NCBI GenBank assembly: GCA_012797095.1
Contig: JAAZPS010000005.1
Location: 1 to 27,557, forward strand
Direction: 5' to 3'
Source of the DNA: Bacillota bacterium
GTDB taxonomy: Bacteria > Bacillota > Dethiobacteria > DTU022
Length of the DNA: 27,557 nucleotides
A model generated the notes under the pieces. That model made no database searches and had not been told where the DNA came from. It saw only the letters and a list, made by a program, of their open reading frames with translations. Of this stretch, positions 1-7,164 are shown one piece after another; the first letter of the stretch is position 1; the number at the start of each line of letters is the position of its first letter. Both the position numbers and the translations under genes were made by a program.

Positions 1-591
1 GATGGCGCTCATCTCACCCCGCGCTTTCAGCAGCTCGAGCATGAAAAGCTCTTCCTCCCGGAAGACGGTCACCGCAAGATTGCAGCGCTGGAAGGGAACC
101 TCCAGCTCCCGGCAGAGCTCCTCGAAAAGGGCGTTGCCGCGTACATTCAACTCGCTGCGAAGGCTCTCCGGCTCCTGAACAATCCCTGAATGGACCATGC
201 CATTGTTCGCCTTGCTCGCCCCGCAGGCGACATCGGCCTCCTTTTCCAGGACCACTATGCGCAGCCGGTAACGTGAAAGTTCCCGGGCGATGGCCGCCCC
301 GACAATGCCGGCGCCGATGATAACCAGATCGGCTTCACCGATGATCTCGGGGTTTCCTGGGAGCGCCGGTTGAGGCGGTGGCTGCTCCGAGAGGGCGGTG
401 ATCTCGTTGACCACGCCGCAGACGCCGCGGACCCCTCCGGCCAGATGGCCCGCCGCAACCACCTCCGCCCAGCTTTCCACCGTGCCGGCGAGGTGGATCC
501 GTCCTTCCTGCTCGCTGATCTCCAGATCGTATCTTGCCAGATCGTTTGCTGCCAGGATCTCCCGTAAAAGGGCGACCGTGTCTTTTTTCAT
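1..591 (-). CDS. BON-domain FAD-dependent oxidoreductase (GlpA/LhgO-like), 3' part missing
   Basis: The gene reads leftward from ATG at 591 and runs off the window, leaving 197 residues. Residues 1-66 look like a BON domain (short alpha/beta fold with the conserved 'GTVES' and 'VCGVVNEI' stretches). An Ala/Pro linker follows, then a Rossmann FAD-binding start with GAGIVG at residues 93-98 and an acidic strand end (VVLEKE). 'SKANNGMVHSGI' (126-137) resembles the flavin-contact motif of glycerol-3-phosphate dehydrogenase and L-2-hydroxyglutarate oxidase proteins. The family oxidises a hydroxy acid or polyol and passes electrons to FAD; the substrate cannot be set because the C-terminal half is absent. 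A BON domain fused in front of this enzyme is uncommon and may tether it to a membrane or partner. No good Shine-Dalgarno lies directly before ATG 591; see the short upstream frame at 588-617. Confidence 0.8.
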   Translation of the reverse strand, partial: MKKDTVALLREILAANDLARYDLEISEQEGRIHLAGTVESWAEVVAAGHLAGGVRGVCGVVNEITALSEQPPPQPALPGNPEIIGEADLVIIGAGIVGAAIARELSRYRLRIVVLEKEADVACGASKANNGMVHSGIVQEPESLRSELNVRGNALFEELCRELEVPFQRCNLAVTVFREEELFMLELLKARGEMSAI

Positions 592-617
592 TTTATGATC
601 CAACCCATCTTTTTCAT
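588..617 (-). CDS. Possible 9-codon leader peptide coupled to the FAD oxidoreductase gene
   Basis: On the minus strand AGGAGG (complement of 622-627) is followed four bases later by ATG at 617. The frame reads MKKMGWIIK and stops at TGA (590-588), which overlaps the ATG of the oxidoreductase (591-589) as ATGA. The only strong Shine-Dalgarno upstream of the oxidoreductase belongs to this frame, so ribosomes may load here and reinitiate. It could also be chance, or a sign of a base error joining the two frames. Confidence 0.3.
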   Translation of the reverse strand: MKKMGWIIK

Positions 618-840
618 CTAACCTCCTGCTATTTTCGACATATCTCGGGTAAATTCCTTTTGAAAACCGGCCTGATTTCCTGAAAACGGACGGGCCGTCT
701 CATAAATATAATATATGATACCTTATTTGCTGAAGGATCTTCTATTAGGGTAGTCGAATTAATATAGTATAACATCACATTCGGAGCAGCGGGCCGGGAA
801 AAAGCCCGCTGATTCCGACAGTACTTTTCAAGATCAACAA
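592..840. other. AT-rich divergent intergenic region between the FAD oxidoreductase and fbp
   Basis: Much of this region is markedly AT-rich compared with its surroundings, especially 700-780, and it separates two divergent genes, so both promoters should lie here. TATAAT-like words occur on both strands around 705-720 and 763-773, but none has a convincing -35 partner, so I do not call a promoter. An 11-base palindrome with centre G (GACGGGCCGTC, 689-699) could be an operator. No coding frame with codon support was seen. Confidence 0.4.
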
Positions 841-854
841 AAGGAGGAGTCTTT

Positions 855-1949
855 TTGAAAACTACGTTAAGTGTGATCAAAGCCGATATCGGCAGTATCG
901 GCGGCCACCTCAGACCGAGCACGGCGCTCATGGAGGCGGTCAGGGCGTATCTCGAATCCAAGAAGGGAAAGCTGGTTGTCGATTACCGGCTCAGCAACAC
1001 CGGTGATGATATCGCCATTCTCTTCTCCCACCGCGAGGGTGTCGGCAGCAGCGCCATCCATGAGCTGGCCTGGGATGCCTTTGTCGCCGGCACGGCCAAG
1101 GCCAAGAGCGAGGGGCTCTACGGTGCGGGACAGGATCTTTTGAAAGACTCTTTTTCAGGCAATATCAAGGGGCTGGGGCCCGCCGTGGCCGAGATGGAAT
1201 TCGAGGAGCGGGAGAACGAACCGTTCATCTTCTTCGCTGCGGACAAGACCGATCCCGGGGCCTACAACCTGCCTCTTTACCTTGCTTTCACCGATCCGAT
1301 GCACTGCTCCGGGCTGATCCTCTCACCCAAGATGAGCCAGGGGTTCAGATTCGTGATCATGGATGTGGAATATACGGAGAAAGATCGCTACATCGAGCTG
1401 AACGCGCCAGAAGAGATCTATGATATCGCCGCCCTGTTGCGCGATAACGAGCGTTTTGTCGTTTCGCAGATCTTCTCGCGGGACAGCGGCGAGCAGGCCG
1501 TTGCCGCCAGCACCACCCGGCTGCACAATATCGCCGGCAAATATATCGGCAAGGACGATCCGGTACTGCTCTGCCGTGTGCAGGGCTCCTTCCCGGCAGC
1601 CGGCGAGATCCTTTCACCCTACAATATCGGCCATTATGTCGCCGGATTCATGCGCGGCAGCCATACCGGCCCGCTGATGCCGGTGAAGAACGGCTGCGGC
1701 ATCTCCTTCTTTGACGGACCGCCCATCGTCACGGCGACCGCTTTCTGCGTCCAGGACGGCATCCTGACCGAGCCGGTGGACTGCTTTGACCATCCCTACT
1801 GGGATCATGTCAGGGGAGAGGTTTCCCGCAAAGCGACGGAGCTGCGCCGTCAGGGCTTCTCCGGAGCGGCGATGCTCCCGTACTCCGAACTTGAATATGG
1901 CGGGATTGTTGAGAAGATGAAGAAACTAGACGGCAAGTTCAAAACCTGA
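855..1949 (+). CDS. fbp: Fructose-1,6-bisphosphatase class V (archaeal-type FBP aldolase/phosphatase)
   Basis: The 364-residue product matches the whole length of the FBPA/P family, which makes fructose 6-phosphate for gluconeogenesis and in many members also condenses the triose phosphates into fructose 1,6-bisphosphate in the same active site. The metal-binding start 'IKADIGSIGGH' gives D11 and H18, and 'NTGDD' gives D51 and D52. 'KYIGKDD' supplies Y230 and the Schiff-base lysine K233 followed by D234 and D235, close to the numbering of characterised archaeal enzymes. The protein should be cytoplasmic and probably bifunctional. The start is TTG at 855, five bases after a near-perfect AAGGAGGAG (841-849). 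The gene is monocistronic, with a terminator just downstream. This enzyme is typical of archaea and of deep-branching or thermophilic bacteria. Confidence 0.95.
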   Translation: MKTTLSVIKADIGSIGGHLRPSTALMEAVRAYLESKKGKLVVDYRLSNTGDDIAILFSHREGVGSSAIHELAWDAFVAGTAKAKSEGLYGAGQDLLKDSFSGNIKGLGPAVAEMEFEERENEPFIFFAADKTDPGAYNLPLYLAFTDPMHCSGLILSPKMSQGFRFVIMDVEYTEKDRYIELNAPEEIYDIAALLRDNERFVVSQIFSRDSGEQAVAASTTRLHNIAGKYIGKDDPVLLCRVQGSFPAAGEILSPYNIGHYVAGFMRGSHTGPLMPVKNGCGISFFDGPPIVTATAFCVQDGILTEPVDCFDHPYWDHVRGEVSRKATELRRQGFSGAAMLPYSELEYGGIVEKMKKLDGKFKT

Positions 1950-1972
1950 TTGCAGGACCGGCCGCTCCGAAG

Positions 1973-2007
1973 CGCCGCCCCGGCTCCCGGGGCGGCGTAT
2001 TTTATTG
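1973..2007 (+). terminator. Rho-independent terminator of fbp
   Basis: A perfect 11-bp GC stem (CGCCGCCCCGG at 1973-1983 with CCGGGGCGGCG at 1987-1997, loop CTC) is followed by the T-rich run TATTTTATTGTTT. It lies 24 bases after the fbp stop codon. Confidence 0.9.
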
Positions 2008-2043
2008 TTTCATAAATTTTCCGGTCGCATTTGCCGGATTTTT

Positions 2044-2160
2044 GTCGGTTCGCCGGCAGGAAAACGGCGGGAACAGCGGAATTACTCTAAAGGCGGGCGC
2101 CGGAGCCAAGCTGCCCGGCAACCATAAGATCTTCCCCGGGAAAGAGAGCGCCGGCCCGAC
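2044..2160 (+). ncRNA. Possible structured 5' leader of the lipoprotein gene
   Basis: If the lipoprotein starts at 2201, this GC-rich stretch is its leader. GTCGG (2044-2048) pairs with CCGAC (2156-2160), and after a TTC bulge GCCGGC (2052-2057) pairs with GCCGGC (2150-2155), giving an 11-bp closing helix around about 90 nt. Inside, CGGGC (2094-2098) can pair with GCCCG (2113-2117). No riboswitch family was recognised. In DNA this GC-rich such pairing can arise by chance. Confidence 0.25.
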
Positions 2161-2200
2161 GATCATTGAACAAGAAGAGACGCCTTGGGAGGTAATTTCA

Positions 2201-3904
2201 CTGAAAATAATCCGTCGTCACTGCTGGACCATCATTTTTAGCACCATCATGATCCTGCTCCCCCTACTCGCCTTCAGCGGCTGCCAGCCGACCGTTTCCC
2301 AGACCGACCCTGACAGCCCGGGAACGGAGAATTCCGATCCCGAGGAGGAGGCCCGGCGGCTGGAGGAGGAGTGGCGCAGGCGCAACGAAGAGCTCAAGGA
2401 AGAGCTCGGTTCGCTCTATGTGCCGCTGCCCCACCCGGATCATCCGGACAATCCGCCGATCAAGGTCCGGGGAATCTACTTCACCGGCCACTCCATCGGC
2501 TTTCAGAGCCGCTATGAACGGACCCTGAAGCTGATCGAGGATACCGAGCTCAACGCCATGGTGATCGATATCAAGGACGACAAGGGGAAGATGTCCTACC
2601 GGAGTGAGATCGAGGAGGTCAACGATCTTGACGCCTATTACAACCCAGTTCCGATCACCGATCTAAAGGCGACGATGAAGGAGTTGAAGGAGCGGGATAT
2701 CTACACCATCGCCCGGATCGTCGTCTTCAGGGACAGCCAGACTCTTCCCGCGAAGCGGCCGGAATGGTGCATTCCCCTGAAGAGCGGCGGCCTGTACAAG
2801 GATGCCGGTTTTGCCTACGGCAACCCCTTCAACGAAGAGCTGTGGGATTACAATATCGCCATCGCCAAGGAGGCCGCCCTGCTCGGTTTCAACGAGATCC
2901 AGTTTGACTATATCCGTTTTCCGGACAAGGCGGCCCATGTGGAGAAGGTGGCCGATTTCCCCGGCCGGGAGGGACGCACCAAGGCGGAAGCGATCCGCGG
3001 CTTCATGGATAAAGCCCGCACCGAGCTGGCCCCGTACAAGGTTCACGTGGCCTACGACGTCTTCGGTGTTATCGCCAGCTCCTGGGGGGATGCCGATGAT
3101 ATCGGTCAGTGCTGGGAAGATTTTGCCGCCCGCTGCGACTATATCTGCCCGATGATCTACCCGAGCCACTACTATCCGGTGCGCCAGGGCGGTGCGGTGG
3201 TTCCGTACTGGTTCGGACAGCGTTTTCCCGACGTCAACCCCACCATCACCATCACCGGGGCGCTGAAGGATGCGCTCAAGCGCAACGCCGCGGTGAAAGA
3301 CCCGGCGATCATCCGGCCCTGGCTGCAGGCATTCACCGCCAGCTGGCTCGGCGCCAGGTTCGGTTCAGGCAGCTACATCCAGTACGGTCCCACCCAGATC
3401 CGGCAGCAGATCGATGCGGCCATGGCCCTGGGGATCGACGAATATATGCTCTGGGATGCCAAAAATGAAAACTATCCCCGCGAGGCCTTCTTTGACGACG
3501 CCGAGGCCGACCGCCGCTGCGAGCAGTCGCACCGCGACCGCGAATCGCAGAAACTCGATCTGCTCGGCCGGAGCCCGCGCCAGAGCGCGGAGGCGTACCT
3601 GGAAGCGCTCCAGAAAAGAAACTGGCGCGAAGCATACGCCCTCCAGTCCGGTTACAGCAGCGGCGGCAACAGCTACCGCGACTGGATGAAAGACGGCGTC
3701 GGGAAACTCGATGATTGGCGCATCACAAGCGTCGAGGATACCGCTGGGACAGCCGCCGTCACCCTTGCGCTCACGCTGAAGCTGCGCGGCGAGTCAATCG
3801 CCCTTGATGAAAAATGGAGCCTGCTCCAGGAGAACGGAGTCTGGCGGATCAAGCCCTCGGTCAAATTTCTCGAACTTCTCGCCGGCGCAGAGGAAGGGCA
3901 GTAA
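2201..3904 (+). CDS. Lipoprotein with DUF4015-type glycoside-hydrolase-like TIM barrel
   Basis: The 567-residue product starts with KIIRRH, a hydrophobic stretch and FSGC (Cys28), a lipoprotein signal peptide. An acidic coiled linker follows (about 45-75). From 'VRGIYFTG' (89-96) to 'DEYMLWDAKNENY' (about 410-422) runs a TIM barrel of the DUF4015 putative glycosyl hydrolase family, including the typical 'FNEIQFDYIRFPD'. The tail (about 463-562, 'SAEAYLEALQKRNWREAYAL') looks like an NTF2-like DUF4878-type domain. It probably acts on cell-wall or exopolysaccharide glycans outside the membrane; the substrate is unknown. I place the start at CTG 2201: GGGAGG (2187-2192) sits eight bases upstream and the signal peptide begins exactly there. 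The frame continues up to TTG 2042, but that start has no Shine-Dalgarno and would put 53 polar residues before the signal peptide. ATG 2249 would remove the basic n-region. Confidence 0.85.
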   Translation: MKIIRRHCWTIIFSTIMILLPLLAFSGCQPTVSQTDPDSPGTENSDPEEEARRLEEEWRRRNEELKEELGSLYVPLPHPDHPDNPPIKVRGIYFTGHSIGFQSRYERTLKLIEDTELNAMVIDIKDDKGKMSYRSEIEEVNDLDAYYNPVPITDLKATMKELKERDIYTIARIVVFRDSQTLPAKRPEWCIPLKSGGLYKDAGFAYGNPFNEELWDYNIAIAKEAALLGFNEIQFDYIRFPDKAAHVEKVADFPGREGRTKAEAIRGFMDKARTELAPYKVHVAYDVFGVIASSWGDADDIGQCWEDFAARCDYICPMIYPSHYYPVRQGGAVVPYWFGQRFPDVNPTITITGALKDALKRNAAVKDPAIIRPWLQAFTASWLGARFGSGSYIQYGPTQIRQQIDAAMALGIDEYMLWDAKNENYPREAFFDDAEADRRCEQSHRDRESQKLDLLGRSPRQSAEAYLEALQKRNWREAYALQSGYSSGGNSYRDWMKDGVGKLDDWRITSVEDTAGTAAVTLALTLKLRGESIALDEKWSLLQENGVWRIKPSVKFLELLAGAEEGQ

Positions 3905-3918
3905 GATAGGGCCACCCC

Positions 3919-3958
3919 GTTGGGCCGGGATCCGCCCGGCCCAACCTTAAATTTTTAT
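3919..3958 (+). terminator. Rho-independent terminator of the lipoprotein gene
   Basis: A perfect 11-bp stem (GTTGGGCCGGG at 3919-3929 with CCCGGCCCAAC at 3935-3945, loop ATCCG) is followed by CTTAAATTTTTATAA. It lies 14 bases after the stop codon. The rest of the gap to tepA (3960-4100) shows no gene; TATACT at 4086-4091 is a possible -10 without a good -35. Confidence 0.88.
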
Positions 3959-4117
3959 AAGCACCGCTCCCCGCGAACTGCCGCCCCGGGCTGCCGGGTG
4001 CGCTGCCGAGCGGCCCCCTTGCCGCCTCCGGAAAGCAGCAGCCCCCTTTCAAGCGGGGTATAACCTTTCATCCCCTGCCGCAAACTATACTGTTCATTAA
4101 AACCGGGAGGCGATCGC

Positions 4118-4870
4118 TTGCTCACTTACAACCGGCGCGGACGGCCGGCCAGACGGCGTCATGAACAGCCGCAGCCGGCGCTCCTGCCGCCGCAGCAGAT
4201 CCCCGCCGCTCTGGCCGGTATTCAGCAGCTGGGCCAGATCCAGTTGCCCGCCGTGGAGAGCAATATCTACACCCTGACGATCATCGGCCAGATCGAGGGA
4301 CACCTGACCCTGCCGCCGCAGAACAAGACCACCAAATACGAGCATATCATTCCCCAGCTCGTCGCCGTGGAGCAGAACCCCAAGATAGAGGGGCTTCTGG
4401 TGCTGCTGAACACGGTGGGAGGCGATGTGGAGGCGGGGCTGGCCATCGCCGAGATGCTCGACACCCTCTCCAAGCCCACCGTGACCCTGGTGCTCGGCGG
4501 GGGCCACAGTATCGGGGTGGCCCTGGCGGTGGCGGGCAACTACTCGCTCATCTCCGAGACGGCAACGATGACCGTGCACCCGATCCGCCTGGCCGGACTG
4601 GTCATCGGTGTCCCGCAAACCTTTGAATATCTCGACAAGATGCAGGACCGGGTGATCCAGTTCATCACCCGCCATTCCCGGATCTCCGGGGAAAAATTCA
4701 GGGAGCTGATGTTCAGCACCGGGCAGCTGGCCCGGGATATCGGCACGGTCCTCGTGGGAAAGGATGCCGTCGAGGTGGGGCTGATCGACGAATCCGCCGG
4801 GCTGGGGCGGGCGGTGGCCGTTCTAAACGAGCTGATCTGGGAGCGGCGCCCCGGAGCGACGCCCTCGTGA
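4118..4870 (+). CDS. tepA: ClpP-fold serine protease TepA (translocation-enhancing protein)
   Basis: The 250-residue product is a ClpP/SppA-like protease of the TepA (YmfB) family, a cytosolic protein linked to signal-peptide degradation and protein export in Bacillus. After a basic, Gln/Pro-rich N-terminus the crotonase-like core begins at about residue 47. 'GGGHSIG' holds the predicted nucleophile Ser131 and 'TMTVHPI' the catalytic His154; I could not fix the Asp by eye. 'LNTVGGDVEAG' (97-107) matches the ClpP oxyanion-loop region. The start is TTG 4118, seven bases after GGGAGG (4105-4110). It overlaps ylzJ by GTGA and lies two genes upstream of uppP and spoIIIE, as in the Bacillus tepA-ylzJ-spoIIIE neighbourhood. 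Confidence 0.92.
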   Translation: MLTYNRRGRPARRRHEQPQPALLPPQQIPAALAGIQQLGQIQLPAVESNIYTLTIIGQIEGHLTLPPQNKTTKYEHIIPQLVAVEQNPKIEGLLVLLNTVGGDVEAGLAIAEMLDTLSKPTVTLVLGGGHSIGVALAVAGNYSLISETATMTVHPIRLAGLVIGVPQTFEYLDKMQDRVIQFITRHSRISGEKFRELMFSTGQLARDIGTVLVGKDAVEVGLIDESAGLGRAVAVLNELIWERRPGATPS

Positions 4871-5094
4871 TCTACTATGCCGCTTTCCCGGCGGAGCTGG
4901 CCTTTGAAGGTCTGGAGAACTTTGCCCCCCGCTACCGGCAGATCCCCTTTGCCCGCGGCTATATCATCGCAGAGGTCGTCTCGCCGGTCTCGCTGCGCAT
5001 CGTTAGCCTCGTCAGCAGCGAGGTGCAGGACTATCTGGCACCGCAGCTTCAGCCGGGCCGGATCATCGAGCTGCTGCCCGGAACCGGCGGCTGA
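4867..5094 (+). CDS. ylzJ: YlzJ-like small protein
   Basis: This 75-residue protein begins 'MIYYAAFPAELAFEG' and has a C-terminal 'GRIIELLPG', the pattern of the YlzJ-like family found directly after tepA in Bacillota. Its function is unknown. GTG 4867 overlaps the tepA stop (GTGA), so the two are translationally coupled. The family call rests mostly on length, first residues and position. Confidence 0.8.
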   Translation: MIYYAAFPAELAFEGLENFAPRYRQIPFARGYIIAEVVSPVSLRIVSLVSSEVQDYLAPQLQPGRIIELLPGTGG

Positions 5095-5186
5095 AAGGAC
5101 CCCGGCCTCGCCCAACCGAAGAAAGCGGGCATATTCCCCTAGACAGAGCGTACAGATAAACAAAGCGGGGGAGGGGGGAGGCCGTT

Positions 5187-6116
5187 TTGCCGGTTGCGGG
5201 CCTGCTTCGGGCAGCATTCTTCCTGCTGCTTTTTCTTTTTGGGCTGCACTGGATGAGCCGCTCCCTGGCCCGCAGCGCCGGCACATCGTTCAAAAGCTTT
5301 CTTCAGCGGATGACCCGCACCCCCTGGCGCGGTTTCTTCACCGGCTTTCTGGTAACGGCCCTCTTGCAGAGCAGCAGCCTGACCACGGTCATGGTAGTCA
5401 GCCTGACCAATGCCGGGATGATCACCACGGCGCAGGGCTGGGGCGTGATCATCGGTGCCAATGTCGGCACCACCATCACCGGACAGCTGCTCTCGTTCAA
5501 CCCGGGCGGGCTGGCCTGGCTGCTGCTGGGAGTGGCCCTCCTGCTGGCGCTCTGGCCCCTTCCCGGGCTTCGCCGTGCTGCAGCGCCGCTCGGCGGCTGC
5601 GCCCTGCTACTGCTCGGCCTGGAGGGGATGACCGCAGCCCTGAGCTCCCTCCGGGAGGCGCCCTTCTTCAGCAGCGCACTCCAGTTTGCCGCCGCCGCAC
5701 CCTGGCGGGGCCTGCTCGCGGGGATCTTCGCTGCGGTGCTGCTGCAGAGCAGCAGCGCCGTCGTCGGTATTGTCCTCGGGCTGGCCCGGGGGGGGCTGCT
5801 CACCCTGCCCGTGGGGGTGATCATGGTCATCGGTGCCGATCTGGGGACCTGCTCCACCGCCCTGATCGCTGCTGTCGGGATGAAGGGCACCGCCCGCCGG
5901 GCCGCCTGGTTCCATCTTCTTTTCAATCTGGTCAGCCTGCTGCTGGCCCTGGCCTTCTACCCCTACCTGCTGCAGGCGGCGGTCAGAAGCGCCGCCACCC
6001 TGCCGCGGCGCCTGGCCAATGCCCATCTGCTCTACAATCTTCTCGGAGCGGCGGTGCTGCTGCCGCTGCTCCCACCGCTGGCCCGCCTGCTCGGGCAAGA
6101 TAAACCGCCGGCCTGA
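5187..6116 (+). CDS. Na+/phosphate cotransporter family membrane protein (NptA-like)
   Basis: The 309-residue product is almost entirely hydrophobic, with about eight membrane segments. It has the inverted repeat of the Na/Pi cotransporter (SLC34/NptA) family: QSSS at 61-64 followed by GANVGTT (90-96), and again QSSS at 187-190 followed by GADLGTCST (216-224). These motifs form the substrate and Na+ sites. The C-terminal PhoU-like cytoplasmic domain of many bacterial members is absent, so this is a short, transport-core-only form. It may import phosphate or another anion. The start is TTG 5187, six bases after GGGGGGAG (5173-5180). It sits between tepA-ylzJ and uppP; 92 bases separate it from ylzJ with no clear terminator. 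Confidence 0.88.
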   Translation: MPVAGLLRAAFFLLLFLFGLHWMSRSLARSAGTSFKSFLQRMTRTPWRGFFTGFLVTALLQSSSLTTVMVVSLTNAGMITTAQGWGVIIGANVGTTITGQLLSFNPGGLAWLLLGVALLLALWPLPGLRRAAAPLGGCALLLLGLEGMTAALSSLREAPFFSSALQFAAAAPWRGLLAGIFAAVLLQSSSAVVGIVLGLARGGLLTLPVGVIMVIGADLGTCSTALIAAVGMKGTARRAAWFHLLFNLVSLLLALAFYPYLLQAAVRSAATLPRRLANAHLLYNLLGAAVLLPLLPPLARLLGQDKPPA

Positions 6117-6230
6117 AACAACGCCCGATTGATCCCGGATCGGCAAATCTCTTCTTCCGGCTGCAGGATAATGCGCCGCAATAAAGAAATGATCCCTGCA
6201 CCTATCTTTGGATCACTTGAGGAGGTTATA

Positions 6231-7019
6231 ATGGGATTTCTTGAAACGGTTCTACTGGGCGTGGTCCAGGGGTTGACCGAGTTTCTTCCGGTAAGCAGTT
6301 CGGGCCATCTGGTCATCTTTCAGCGTCTTTTCGGCATCGAAGCGAGCGGGGTCACCCTGGAGGTGCTGCTCCATCTGGGAACGCTTCTGGCGGTGGTCGG
6401 GGTCTTCTGGCGCGATTTTGTCGATCTGCTGAAATTTCCCCGCGACTCTTTCCAGAGGCGCTTCCTGCTGCTGCTGATCCTCGGCTGTATCCCCACCGCA
6501 CTGATCGGTTTTCTGCTCGGCGATCTCGTTGAATCGGTCTTCCATTCGCTGCCGCTGACCGGGTTCGCCCTTCTTGTCACCGGCTTCATCCTGAAGCTCT
6601 TGACCGTGCTGCCGGAGGGGCGTAAAGATATCGCCACGATGCGGCCCGCCGATGCTCTCTGGATCGGGCTGCTCCAGGGGATCGCCGTGATTCCGGGGAT
6701 CTCGCGCTCCGGTTCCACCATCACCGCCGCACTCTGGCGGGGGCTGGATCGGGCTACGGCGGTGCGCTACTCGTTCATGCTGGCCGCGCCGGTGATCTTC
6801 GGTGCAGCCCTGCTCGAACTCAAGGATCTCTTCACCGGAGGGATCGAGGGAGCGCTCCTGTTGAGCTACAGCGCCGGGGCTGCCGCCGCCTGTATCACCG
6901 GCATCCTGGCGATCAAGTTTTTCATCCGCCTGCTGCAGCAGCGCAAGTTTCACTATTTCGCCTACTACTGCTGGATCCTCGGGGCAGTTGTGCTGATCGC
7001 CGCGCTGCTGGGGCGGTAA
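6231..7019 (+). CDS. uppP: Undecaprenyl-diphosphatase UppP (BacA)
   Basis: The 262-residue integral membrane phosphatase dephosphorylates undecaprenyl pyrophosphate to recycle the lipid carrier of peptidoglycan synthesis; it also gives bacitracin tolerance. Both signature motifs are present: 'GLTEFLPVSSSGH' (14-26; Glu17, His26) and 'PGISRSGST' (155-163; Arg159). About eight membrane segments are visible and the length is normal. ATG 6231 is chosen over in-frame codons further upstream because TGAGGAGG (6218-6225) precedes it by five bases and family members start at 'MGFLETVLLG'. It may be cotranscribed with the phosphate-transporter-like gene upstream. Confidence 0.95.
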   Translation: MGFLETVLLGVVQGLTEFLPVSSSGHLVIFQRLFGIEASGVTLEVLLHLGTLLAVVGVFWRDFVDLLKFPRDSFQRRFLLLLILGCIPTALIGFLLGDLVESVFHSLPLTGFALLVTGFILKLLTVLPEGRKDIATMRPADALWIGLLQGIAVIPGISRSGSTITAALWRGLDRATAVRYSFMLAAPVIFGAALLELKDLFTGGIEGALLLSYSAGAAAACITGILAIKFFIRLLQQRKFHYFAYYCWILGAVVLIAALLGR

Positions 7020-7098
7020 CAGCGGAAGTGGGGCACAGCTTTCCCCGGCGCCCGGGGCCCCGGCGGAGCCGGCCGCGATTTGCGGCAGCGCTCCCGGT

Positions 7099-7127
7099 TT
7101 GCCCTGGCGAAAAAGATCGGATATAAT
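7099..7127 (+). promoter_or_regulatory. Sigma-A promoter of the spoIIIE operon
   Basis: TTGCCC (7099-7104) and a perfect TATAAT (7122-7127) are 17 bases apart. The start point would fall near 7134, about 30 bases upstream of spoIIIE. Confidence 0.8.
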
Positions 7128-7164
7128 AGGCCTGTAGAGGGAATATCTGGGAAAGTGTGGTGAA

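Noticed and set aside
2094..2122. SAM-I riboswitch suggested by GCCCGGCAACC.
   Set aside because: The remaining conserved SAM-I core segments and helix order were not visible.
2042..2200. N-terminal extension of the lipoprotein back to TTG 2042.
   Set aside because: It lacks a Shine-Dalgarno and would bury the lipoprotein signal 53 residues inside the protein.
4877..6103. A 408-codon + strand frame spanning ylzJ and the phosphate-transporter-like gene.
   Set aside because: It is low-complexity Arg/Ala/Gly/Pro sequence in an alternative frame of two better supported genes.
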